Assembly (NCBI GenBank): GCA_937907975.1
Contig: CALEQS010000198.1
Coordinates: 1-11,442, forward strand
DNA length: 11,442 nucleotides
Direction: 5' to 3'
Source: an uncultured Clostridia bacterium
Lineage (GTDB): Bacteria > Bacillota > Clostridia > Oscillospirales > Oscillospiraceae
Shown: piece by piece, positions 1 to 5,243 of the stretch
Layout of the letters: each line of letters begins with the position of its first letter
Position numbering within the stretch: position 1 is the stretch's first letter
Notes under the pieces: generated by a model
What the model was told of the DNA's origin: nothing
Databases searched by the model: none
The model's input: the letters and a program-made list of their open reading frames with translations, nothing else
Position numbers and translations under genes: made by a program

Positions 1-1187
1 TGGACGACGGTGGGGAACAGCTCGTCCTTGCCCATGGCGGGTAGGAGGAAGCCGACGGTGTGCGACTGAGCACACAGCCGCTCCACCACGTCGGCGCCGT
101 GGATATAGTCCACCGTGCCGTTCACCGTGGGCAGATAGTCGTCCAGAAATGCCTGCAGCGTGCCCACTGCCAGCTGGCTGGGCGCGTCCGGGACGGTGAT
201 GGTGGTCTTTTCCCCATCGCAGAGCATCTCAAACTGCTGGCCCCGGCCGGCTCCGGTGTGGGCGCCGGGATAGCGCGCCAGCAGAGCGTCCCGCATGGCC
301 GCGCCGTCCACGCCGAAGCACACCCGGTGGATGGGCTCGAACTCCAGCGACTCGTCGTGCAGATTCACCAGCTCCACCAGCGCATAGCGGGCCTTCTCCG
401 CCTCGGGCGTGCCCTTCTTCTCCTCATAATTGGCCTTGGCAGAGGCGAGTGAGTGGTTGCCGTCGCCCACGGCAAAGAGCAGAAGGGGTTTCCCCTCCGC
501 GTCATAGCGGCGCTCAAATTCGCCCTGATCGGCCAGCACGCTCAGCGCAGAGGCCAGTTCAAACATCTGCTCCTCCCCCATGAGGTAGCCGGTGATGTGG
601 CCGCCCTGCTCCATCAGGTCAAAGTCGTAGATCTCCTCCATCTGGTCGGTCTCGGCGGTCAGCGGCTCAATGGCAGAGCAGTCCGGGTCGTCCACCAGCA
701 GCATCACATGGGGCAGCTCCAGCGCCGCACCCCGTCGCACCGCCACCCGGGGCGGGATGCGGGAGAGCACCGTGCGCTCGGTGGCCCGGATCAGGGTGGA
801 TGCGCCGGGAGTATAGTCGTAATCCTCCAGGTCGATCTGGCCCACGATGCCCCGGCGCAGTGCGCCGTTGTTCAGCCGCCGCTCCACATAGATGAGGCTG
901 TCCGGCAGGACGCGGAACAGATCCTGCTCCAGATAGCGCACCATCTCCGCGTTGATGGCGGCGATGTGCTCCTCCGTGTGCCCGTCGGACAGCTTCTGCT
1001 CCGGCAGGATGAGCTTCAGAGCAGAGGGAGCATCCCCCACGGTCTGCTCCACCCGCTGCCAGTATTCCGGCTCAGAGGTATACTGGTCGCAGGCGACCAC
1101 ACTCCACTTGGTCAGATCTACATCCTCTTTTTTGGGCAGCAGCACATCCGCCGGGTCGAAGCCCAGGTGGCTCCAAGGTTCGTTCAT
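1..1187 (-). CDS. DUF1015 family protein (3' end beyond window)
   Basis: This open frame of 395 codons runs off the left edge, so the C-terminus is missing. I recognise the DUF1015 family from VACDQYTSEPEYW (residues 31-43), the GDGNHSLASAK motif (241-251) and the block LVELVNLHDESLEFEPIHRV (270-289). Family members are roughly 400-420 residues, so probably only the last 20 or so are lost. No signal peptide or membrane segment is seen; it should be cytosolic. The biochemical function is not established. From memory, DUF1015 genes often sit beside serA/serC in Firmicutes, and here the gene follows thrH, which fits a serine/threonine context. The start is uncertain: ATG at 1187 has a GGAG 12 nt upstream, while an in-frame ATG at 1205 adds six residues (MERVDN) but has only a purine run directly abutting it. 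I chose 1187. It lies 123 nt after thrH and is probably cotranscribed. Family assignment is firm; role is unknown. Confidence 0.9.
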   Translation of the reverse strand, partial: MNEPWSHLGFDPADVLLPKKEDVDLTKWSVVACDQYTSEPEYWQRVEQTVGDAPSALKLILPEQKLSDGHTEEHIAAINAEMVRYLEQDLFRVLPDSLIYVERRLNNGALRRGIVGQIDLEDYDYTPGASTLIRATERTVLSRIPPRVAVRRGAALELPHVMLLVDDPDCSAIEPLTAETDQMEEIYDFDLMEQGGHITGYLMGEEQMFELASALSVLADQGEFERRYDAEGKPLLLFAVGDGNHSLASAKANYEEKKGTPEAEKARYALVELVNLHDESLEFEPIHRVCFGVDGAAMRDALLARYPGAHTGAGRGQQFEMLCDGEKTTITVPDAPSQLAVGTLQAFLDDYLPTVNGTVDYIHGADVVERLCAQSHTVGFLLPAMGKDELFPTVV

Positions 1188-1218
1188 ATTATCCACACGC
1201 TCCATTTCTCTTTGTGCC

Positions 1219-1287
1219 GAGAGCCCCCCACGCCGCATAAGTGAACACGGTATGAGGGGCTCTCACCGGCGCAGTGCTCCCGCCGGT
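1219..1287. repeat. Two adjacent hairpins between thrH and the DUF1015 gene
   Basis: Two perfect inverted repeats touch each other. GAGAGCCCC (1219-1227) pairs with GGGGCTCTC (1256-1264), a 9-bp stem with a 28-nt loop. ACCGGCG (1265-1271) pairs with CGCCGGT (1281-1287), a 7-bp stem with a 9-nt loop. On the plus strand the second stem is followed after six bases by six T and further T-rich sequence, which resembles a terminator, yet both neighbouring genes are on the minus strand. On the minus strand the pair has no U tract. It may be an intercistronic structure for processing or stability, or a barrier to antisense transcription entering thrH. The structure is visible in the sequence; the role is inference. 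Confidence 0.55.
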
Positions 1288-1310
1288 TCAGCGTTTTTTC
1301 TGTTTTCTTC

Positions 1311-1910
1311 TTACAGGGCAGCCCGGATGGCGGCCAGCAGGTCGTCGAACTCCTCGTAAGCGGCCAGCTCCGGGTGATCCTTGCGGATCTGCTCGGTGCT
1401 GCGGAACAGGAAGCCCGCCTTGCTGGCCTGGATCATGCCCAGATCATTATAGCTGTCACCGCTGGCGATGGTCTCAAACCCGATGGACTGGAGCGCCTTG
1501 ACGGTGGTCAGCTTGCTCTTTTCGCAGCGCATCTTGTAGCCGGTGATGGTGCCGTCCTCGGCGACCTCCAGACTGTTGCAGAACAGGGTGGGCCAGCCCA
1601 GCTTGGCCATCAGGGGCTTGGCAAACTGCTCGAAAGTGTCGCTCAGGATGATGACCTGGCAGTCCCTGCGCAGCTCGTCCAGAAACTCCTTCGCGCCGGG
1701 CAGCGGGTCAATGGTGGCGATCACGTCCTGGATCTCCTTCAGGCCCAGATGGTGCTCCTTCAGGATCTCCAGCCGGTAATTCATCAGCTTATCGTAGTCG
1801 GGCTCGTCCCGGGTGGTGCGCTTCAGCTCGGGAATGCCGGTGGCCTCGGCGAAGGCGATCCAGATCTCGGAAACCAGAACGCCCTCCATGTCCAGACAGG
1901 TAATAACCAT
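1311..1910 (-). CDS. thrH: ThrH: phosphoserine phosphatase / homoserine phosphotransferase
   Basis: This 199-residue HAD-superfamily enzyme closely resembles the ThrH type known from Pseudomonas, which removes phosphate from L-phosphoserine and can transfer it to homoserine. The HAD motifs are all present: CLDMEGVL with nucleophile D7 and E9; ILSDTF with S90; lysines K131/K133 in CEKSKL; and GDSYND with D152 and D156 for magnesium binding. The ThrH signature EIWIAFAEATGI (15-26) replaces the cap sequence seen in ordinary SerB. The frame stays open upstream, but the start at 1910 is preceded by an AAAGGAGA ribosome binding site and gives the family's usual N-terminus. It lies 32 nt after the aminotransferase gene and is likely cotranscribed with it. 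It probably provides the last step of serine synthesis, with a possible link to threonine. All catalytic residues are intact. Confidence 0.93.
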   Translation of the reverse strand: MVITCLDMEGVLVSEIWIAFAEATGIPELKRTTRDEPDYDKLMNYRLEILKEHHLGLKEIQDVIATIDPLPGAKEFLDELRRDCQVIILSDTFEQFAKPLMAKLGWPTLFCNSLEVAEDGTITGYKMRCEKSKLTTVKALQSIGFETIASGDSYNDLGMIQASKAGFLFRSTEQIRKDHPELAAYEEFDDLLAAIRAAL

Positions 1911-1942
1911 TTTTATCTCTCCTTTGCGGCGGTATAAAATGC

Positions 1943-3112
1943 TCAGCGGTGCTTGATAAAGTGCTCCATCCGCTCCAGTGCGGTAGAAAGGTCGTGGATG
2001 GACGCGGCGTAGCAGGCCCGGAAGAAGCCCTCGCCGCCAGGGCCGAAGGCGCTGCCGGGAATAACGGCGACGTGCTCCGCCTCCAGGAATTTTGTGCAGA
2101 AGGTGTCGCTGTCCATGCCGGTGGACTGGATGCTGGGGAACATATAGAAGGCCCCCTTGGGCTCGAAGCACTCCAGACCGATGGAGCGGAAGCCGTCCAG
2201 CAGGAAGCGGCGGCGGCCGTCGTACTCCTCCCGCATGGCGGCGATGTCCTCATCGCCGTACTGCATGGCCTCAATGGCGGCGTACTGGCTCATGGTCGGG
2301 GCGGACATGATGCCGTACTGGTGCAGCTTGATGATCTGACTCACCAGCTCCCGGGGGCCGCAGAGGTAGCCCATGCGCCAGCCGGTCATGGAGTAGGCCT
2401 TGGAAAAGCCGTTGACCACGATGGTGCGCTCATACATACCGGGGATCTCGGCGATGGAGACGTGGTGTTCGTCGCCGTAGGTCAGCTCGGCGTAAATCTC
2501 GTCGGAGATGACTAGAATATTCCTGCTCTCCAGCACCTCGGCGATGGCCTCCAGATCACTGCGCTCCATGATGCCGCCGGTGGGATTGCAGGGGTAGGGC
2601 AGCACCAGCGCCTTGGTCTTGGGGGTGATGGCCGCCTTCAGCTCCTCGGCCGTCAAGCGGAACTCGTTCTCCGCCTTCGTCTCCACAAAGACGGGCGTGC
2701 CCAAGCTCATGCTGGTCAGCGGGCCATAGCAGACAAAGGACGGGGTGGGGATAATGACCTCGTCGCCGGGCTCAATGCAGCAGCGCAGGGCCAGGTCAAG
2801 GCCCTCACTGCCGCCCACGGTGACGATGATCTGACTCATGGGATCATAGCTCAGGTGGAAGCGCCGGTTCATATAGAAGGAGATCTGCCGGCGCAGCTCC
2901 GAAAGGCCCCGGTTGGGGGTGTATTTGGTGCGACCCTTCTCCAGGGAGCGGATGCCCGCATTGCGGATGTGCCACGGGGTGACAAAGTCCGGCTCACCGA
3001 TGCCCAGAGAGATGGCGTCAGGCATCTCCTCCAGAATATCGAAGAACTTGCGGATCGCGGAGGGGGGCACCGCCTGAATGCGCTGATTCAGAACAGTGGA
3101 ATAGTCGATCAT
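1943..3112 (-). CDS. Class I/II PLP-dependent aminotransferase (aspartate aminotransferase-like)
   Basis: This 389-residue fold-type I aminotransferase is of normal length and complete. Visible landmarks are SLGIGEPDF (35-43) at the N-terminal substrate side, the PCNPTGG loop with N176, SDEIY with D204 and Y207 contacting the cofactor, NGFSKAYSMTGWRMGY with the PLP-binding lysine K238 and phosphate-contacting R246, and FFRACYA with R365, the expected carboxylate-binding arginine. It belongs to the broad AspB/alanine/aromatic transaminase group; the exact amino donor cannot be read from sequence. Its ATG overlaps the regulator's stop codon (ATGA), so the two genes are probably translationally coupled. 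The purine-rich end of the regulator gene supplies the ribosome binding site. Pairing with an Lrp-type gene and thrH suggests control by an amino-acid ligand. I infer, without proof, that it works in serine, threonine or alanine metabolism. Confidence 0.93.
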   Translation of the reverse strand: MIDYSTVLNQRIQAVPPSAIRKFFDILEEMPDAISLGIGEPDFVTPWHIRNAGIRSLEKGRTKYTPNRGLSELRRQISFYMNRRFHLSYDPMSQIIVTVGGSEGLDLALRCCIEPGDEVIIPTPSFVCYGPLTSMSLGTPVFVETKAENEFRLTAEELKAAITPKTKALVLPYPCNPTGGIMERSDLEAIAEVLESRNILVISDEIYAELTYGDEHHVSIAEIPGMYERTIVVNGFSKAYSMTGWRMGYLCGPRELVSQIIKLHQYGIMSAPTMSQYAAIEAMQYGDEDIAAMREEYDGRRRFLLDGFRSIGLECFEPKGAFYMFPSIQSTGMDSDTFCTKFLEAEHVAVIPGSAFGPGGEGFFRACYAASIHDLSTALERMEHFIKHR

Positions 3113-3588
3113 ACGAAACAGAACCCCTCTTCCTTCTCCTTCTCCTTGTTGAAGATCAGGTGATTCTCCTTATACTTCTTCAGGATGAAGTGGGTGGCGG
3201 TGGACTGCACCGCGTCGATGGTGGACAGCTTCTGGGTGACGAAATTGGCCACCTCCCGCAGGGTGCGGCCGGAGATGATGACGGTCATGTCGAAGTCGCC
3301 GCTCATCAGATAGCAGGACTCCACCTCTTCATACTGGTAGATCCGCTCGGCCACCCGGTCGAAACCGTCGCCCAGCTGGGGCTCCACCTTGACCTCGATC
3401 AGGGCGGTGACCGCCTCGCGCTCGGTCTTGTCCCAGTCCACCACGGCCTTGTAGCCGACGATGGTGCCATTCTCCTCCAGACGCTTGACCTCTGCGTCCA
3501 CCTTTTCCTCACTTGCGCCGGTCATTGCCGCCAACTGCTTATGCGTCAGCGTGCAGTCGGCTTCTATCAAACGAAGCAGCTGTTCCAT
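3109..3588 (-). CDS. Lrp/AsnC family transcriptional regulator
   Basis: This 159-residue protein has the two-part Lrp/AsnC build. A winged helix-turn-helix lies at about residues 2-45 (LTHKQLAAMTGASEEKV, then RLEENGTIVGYKAVVDWDK). A RAM/AsnC ligand-binding domain lies at about 60-140, including VESCYLMSGDFDMTVIISG (89-107), the usual region for sensing amino acids and forming oligomers. The C-terminus is a charged tail (NKEKEKEEG) whose codons form repeated GGAGAA units. The start at 3588 is fixed by an AAGGAGGAA ribosome binding site (3598-3606) nine bases away. A well-formed promoter lies about 65 nt further upstream. It is the first gene of the minus-strand unit and probably regulates the aminotransferase gene it overlaps, and perhaps itself. 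The effector is unknown. Family assignment is secure. Confidence 0.93.
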   Translation of the reverse strand: MEQLLRLIEADCTLTHKQLAAMTGASEEKVDAEVKRLEENGTIVGYKAVVDWDKTEREAVTALIEVKVEPQLGDGFDRVAERIYQYEEVESCYLMSGDFDMTVIISGRTLREVANFVTQKLSTIDAVQSTATHFILKKYKENHLIFNKEKEKEEGFCFV

Positions 3589-3653
3589 GCGTTTCAGTTC
3601 CTCCTTAAAATATCTCGCCCCGCCACGGCAGAAGGCGATATCAGATAGATTTT

Positions 3654-3682
3654 ATTATAGTGTGTTCCTCCGTAAAATGCAA
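3654..3682 (-). promoter_or_regulatory. Sigma-70 promoter of the lrp-aminotransferase-thrH unit
   Basis: Read on the minus strand, TTGCAT (-35, 3677-3682) and a perfect TATAAT (-10, 3654-3659) are separated by exactly 17 bases. Transcription would start near 3647, giving a leader of about 60 nt before the lrp-type start at 3588. The -35 matches consensus only in its TTG, but spacing and -10 are ideal. Confidence 0.75.
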
Positions 3683-3766
3683 CGCCGGTTTCCCGCTTTA
3701 GTCCGTCAAATGGACATTTTGCCGCAAACGCAGGACGAAATGCGCGTTATTCCTCTGCACCTGCTC

Positions 3767-3786
3767 CCTTTGTGCACCTTTGCGCA
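3767..3786. repeat. Tandem 10-bp repeat in the divergent region
   Basis: CCTTTGTGCA (3767-3776) is immediately followed by CCTTTGCGCA (3777-3786), identical at nine of ten positions. A 10-bp period places both copies on the same DNA face, as expected of a protein-binding site, but it does not match an operator I know. It lies about 85 bp upstream of the lrp -35, so it could serve either direction. Confidence 0.45.
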
Positions 3787-3799
3787 GAGCTTTGCCGGC

Positions 3800-3840
3800 T
3801 TTACGCCGCTTTTTCGGGCAGGTGGCCGATTTTACGCCGC
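3800..3840. repeat. Direct repeat TTTACGCCGC, 31 bp apart
   Basis: TTTACGCCGC occurs at 3800-3809 and again at 3831-3840. The centre spacing of 31 bp is about three helical turns. It lies upstream of the putative plus-strand promoter. It could be a regulator site or chance. Confidence 0.4.
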
Positions 3841-3855
3841 CAGCGCATTTTTCTC

Positions 3856-3884
3856 TTATGTGCGCCAGAGCTCTATGCTAGAAT
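3856..3884 (+). promoter_or_regulatory. Possible promoter for the DUF2798 gene
   Basis: TAGAAT (3879-3884) is a reasonable -10 element. A poor -35 (TTATGT, 3856-3861) lies 17 bases upstream, with the palindrome AGAGCTCT in the spacer. A start near 3891 would put the hairpin at 3923-3971 inside the leader. The weak -35 suggests an activator or that the true promoter is elsewhere. Confidence 0.35.
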
Positions 3885-3922
3885 AAAGGCACGAAGCAGG
3901 GATAAACGCAGTTTAGAGTCAC

Positions 3923-3981
3923 ACCGGCGGTGTCAGTCGCAACGAGTTTTCGTTCGGACGGCACCGCCGGTTTCTGTTTTT
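3923..3981 (+). terminator. Terminator-like leader hairpin (possible attenuator) before DUF2798 gene
   Basis: ACCGGCGGTG (3923-3932) pairs perfectly with CACCGCCGGT (3962-3971), and the stem is followed by TTTCTGTTTTT. The loop contains a second small hairpin, AACGA (3941-3945) with TCGTT (3950-3954). The 5' arm can also fold on its own as ACACC-GGC-GGTGT (3921-3933), which would disrupt the terminator. The structure ends 39 nt before the DUF2798 start, and the only clear downstream gene on this strand is DUF2798, so it fits a regulated leader better than an ordinary gene end. I do not recognise a known riboswitch class. Confidence 0.6.
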
Positions 3982-4020
3982 CCCGCCGAAATTCATTTTA
4001 TTCTATGGAGGTTTTCAATT

Positions 4021-4500
4021 ATGCCGCATAACAAGAGAGAAAGTCTGATCTACACCGTCATGATGTGCTTCACCATGGTGCTCTGGATGAGTTTCTACAA
4101 CGTCGCCATCCAGATGGGCGGAGTGCATACCGCCGTATTCAGCGAGGGCTGGCTGGGCTTCCCGCTGGCCTGCATCTGCGCCATGTGCCTGGACTGGTTC
4201 CTGGTGTCCCGACTGGCCAAGGGCTTCGCCTTCCGCTTTCTGGTCACGCCCGAGAGCAGTGACACGAAGAAAGTGCTCGCCATCTCCTGCTCTATGGTGG
4301 TATGCATGGTGTTCTTCATGAGCTTTTACGGCGCCGTTGAGGGCTGCGTCCGCTCCGGCGCGTGGGATCGGCTGCTGCTGAACTGGCTCATCAACATCCC
4401 CCGCAACTTCATCATGGCCCTGCCCTTCCAACTGCTCGTCGCCGGCCCGCTGGTGCGCACGCTGTTCCGCCGCCTGTTTCCCGTGGGCTGTGTGCACTGA
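4021..4500 (+). CDS. DUF2798-type small integral membrane protein
   Basis: This 159-residue protein consists mostly of four hydrophobic helices (about 9-31, 45-65, 84-107 and 117-145), with basic residues at both ends (NKRES and RTLFRRLF), suggesting both termini are cytoplasmic. It reads as two copies of a DUF2798-like unit: the first helices of each half share MxxxxVxxMSFY (FTMVLWMSFYNVAI at 17-30; MVVCMVFFMSFYGAVE at 92-107), and the second helices end in the (F/L)P(L/F)xxxxAxPL style of that family. The start at 4021 has a GGAGG ribosome binding site nine bases upstream and gives the shortest sensible N-terminus. No function is known for the family. It stands alone between a leader hairpin and a downstream terminator, so it is likely a single-gene transcript. 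The assignment is by general resemblance, not certain. Confidence 0.75.
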   Translation: MPHNKRESLIYTVMMCFTMVLWMSFYNVAIQMGGVHTAVFSEGWLGFPLACICAMCLDWFLVSRLAKGFAFRFLVTPESSDTKKVLAISCSMVVCMVFFMSFYGAVEGCVRSGAWDRLLLNWLINIPRNFIMALPFQLLVAGPLVRTLFRRLFPVGCVH

Positions 4501-4668
4501 TATATTCTTTTCACATGGCACGCATGAAAACAATACATTTTACTTATCTCTCCCCTTTTTGTACAACAGGCACGGTGTCCTTCCGTCCCCTTTCGGCGTT
4601 TTGCGCAAATTTCTTTTGTATACCTATTTAATATAAGGTTTTCCAAAAAAATTGCGTCGAACATTCCG

Positions 4669-4710
4669 AACCGGCGGAAAACGGAACTTTTTACGCCGGT
4701 TATTTTTTTC
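4669..4710 (+). terminator. Rho-independent terminator after DUF2798 gene
   Basis: AACCGGCG (4669-4676) pairs perfectly with CGCCGGTT (4694-4701), and the stem is followed by ATTTTTTTC (4702-4710). The loop is 17 nt and may partly pair. It separates the DUF2798 transcript from the ATP synthase operon. Confidence 0.8.
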
Positions 4711-4825
4711 AGCAATGCGAAGCAACTGATCTCTGCAGGAAATCAGTGCTTAATATACACAATTTTTTCTCAGATCCCTTTTATTTTTTCATCTATTTTC
4801 ACCGCATCATATAAACAAATTCCAT

Positions 4826-4853
4826 TTGATTTTTTGTTTTTTGGTGCTAAAAT
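4826..4853 (+). promoter_or_regulatory. Extended -10 promoter of the ATP synthase operon
   Basis: TTGATT (-35, 4826-4831) and TAAAAT (-10, 4848-4853) are 16 bases apart, and the -10 is preceded by TGC, forming an extended -10 (TGCTAAAAT, 4845-4853). Transcription would begin near 4860, giving a leader of about 67 nt before the first gene. It is the best promoter candidate in the spacer. Confidence 0.7.
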
Positions 4854-4856
4854 AGG

Positions 4857-4893
4857 TGCAAAGCAACAAGGTGTCTATTTTCGTTGCTTCGCA
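4857..4893 (+). promoter_or_regulatory. Hairpin at the predicted 5' end of the atp transcript
   Basis: AAGCAAC (4861-4867) pairs with GTTGCTT (4883-4889) around a 15-nt loop. The DNA symmetry extends outward through an A/C mismatch to TGC/GCA (4857-4859 with 4891-4893). The predicted start at about 4860 would leave the message beginning in this stem, an arrangement known to slow 5'-end decay of mRNA. The small hairpin CTGC-CCCG-GCAG (4896-4907) follows. Confidence 0.5.
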
Positions 4894-4926
4894 TTCTGCC
4901 CCGGCAGAGAGGAAGGAGTGTGACCC

Positions 4927-5175
4927 GTGGAGGACAACGTCAAATCCGATCCCGAACACCGCGAAGGCGGCCAGGGATCTGGTCAGTTGCTGTTTGTGCT
5001 GCTGGTCGTCCTGATCATCTGTGGAGGCAACGGCGTCGGCATTCTGGCCGCAGGCGTGATCTGGAAGCTCACGCATCATATGGCCGCTGCCATTGTGTCC
5101 GCCGTCATCATCACGGTGCTGGCGTTCGCCGCCGGCATGACGCTGGTGGTGCTGCACAACAAGCGCCGCAGATAA
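4927..5175 (+). CDS. Small two-helix membrane protein at the head of the ATP synthase operon
   Basis: This 82-residue protein starts at GTG 4927 with a strong GGAAGGAG eight bases upstream. Residues 1-20 are polar and acidic. Two hydrophobic helices follow (about 21-46 and 52-76), joined by a short KLTHHM turn, and the protein ends in a basic tail, HNKRRR. By the positive-inside rule both ends should be cytoplasmic. The first helix is glycine-rich (CGGNGVGILAAGV, 32-44). It occupies the place of atpI or atpZ, small membrane proteins linked to c-ring assembly and magnesium supply, but it is shorter than AtpI and I see no clear similarity to either. It is 55 nt before atpB and shares the operon promoter. 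A role in assembling or supporting the membrane sector is inferred from position only. Confidence 0.75.
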   Translation: MEDNVKSDPEHREGGQGSGQLLFVLLVVLIICGGNGVGILAAGVIWKLTHHMAAAIVSAVIITVLAFAAGMTLVVLHNKRRR

Positions 5176-5186
5176 ATCCCCCAAGT

Positions 5187-5203
5187 CCGGCTCCTGAAGC
5201 CGG
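5187..5203 (+). other. Intercistronic hairpin before atpB
   Basis: CCGGCT (5187-5192) pairs with AGCCGG (5198-5203) around CCTGA. It has no T tract, so it is not a terminator. It lies between the first gene's stop and the atpB ribosome binding site and may mark a processing or stability point. Confidence 0.4.
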
Positions 5204-5217
5204 CGAGTAGAAAGGAA

Positions 5218-5243
5218 GTGAGTCTTGTAAATGAGTCTTGCAG
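5218..5243 (+). repeat. 13-bp tandem duplication across the atpB start
   Basis: GTGAGTCTTGTAA (5218-5230) is followed directly by ATGAGTCTTGCAG (5231-5243), matching at 10 of 13 positions, with all three differences being transitions. The second copy is the atpB start. The first copy begins with GTG in another frame and directly overlaps the end of the AAAGGAAG ribosome binding site, leaving the real start 12 nt from that site. Confidence 0.5.

Larger units (their letters stand above)
3589..4020. other. Divergent control region between lrp-type gene and DUF2798 gene
   Basis: I see no convincing gene in this 432-bp stretch. An open frame continuing upstream of 4021 in the DUF2798 frame crosses the leader hairpin and has no good ribosome binding site. 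The stretch contains the minus-strand promoter at 3654-3682, a 10-bp tandem repeat at 3767-3786, a 10-bp direct repeat at 3800-3809 and 3831-3840, an AGAGCTCT palindrome at 3867-3874, a possible plus-strand -10 element at 3879-3884, and a terminator-like hairpin at 3923-3981. Confidence 0.6.
4714..4895. repeat. 13-bp perfect inverted repeat flanking the atp promoter
   Basis: AATGCGAAGCAAC (4714-4726) and its exact reverse complement GTTGCTTCGCATT (4883-4895) flank 156 bp of AT-rich DNA that includes the operon promoter. A third, degenerate copy in direct orientation (TGCAAAGCAAC, 4857-4867) lies at the predicted transcription start. No target duplication is visible at the edges, so an inserted element is not supported; regulator sites or RNA pairing are more likely. 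Confidence 0.55.
4501..4926. other. AT-rich spacer between DUF2798 gene and ATP synthase operon
   Basis: No convincing gene is seen in this 426-bp stretch. It contains a perfect palindrome TTTGCGCAAA (4600-4609), a strong terminator (4669-4710), a small hairpin CTGAT/ATCAG (4726-4730 with 4742-4746), a 13-bp inverted repeat (4714-4726 with 4883-4895), the operon promoter (4826-4853) and the operon leader. The terminator is about 170 nt past the DUF2798 stop, leaving room for a long 3' UTR or a small RNA ending there. Confidence 0.6.

Noticed and set aside
1911..2171. A longer ThrH start inside the aminotransferase gene
   Set aside because: The extension is an out-of-frame reading of the aminotransferase C-terminus; the start at 1910 has its own ribosome binding site and the family N-terminus.
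3772..4020. An N-terminal extension of the DUF2798 protein in the open upstream frame
   Set aside because: It would cross the leader hairpin and U tract, has no hydrophobic or domain pattern, and the ATG at 4021 has a well-placed GGAGG.
4714..4895. A miniature inverted-repeat transposable element
   Set aside because: The 13-bp ends are perfect, but there is no target-site duplication, and the segment carries the operon promoter; a regulatory explanation is simpler.
4927..5175. Naming the first operon gene atpI or atpZ
   Set aside because: Position fits, but length and sequence do not show the features of either family.
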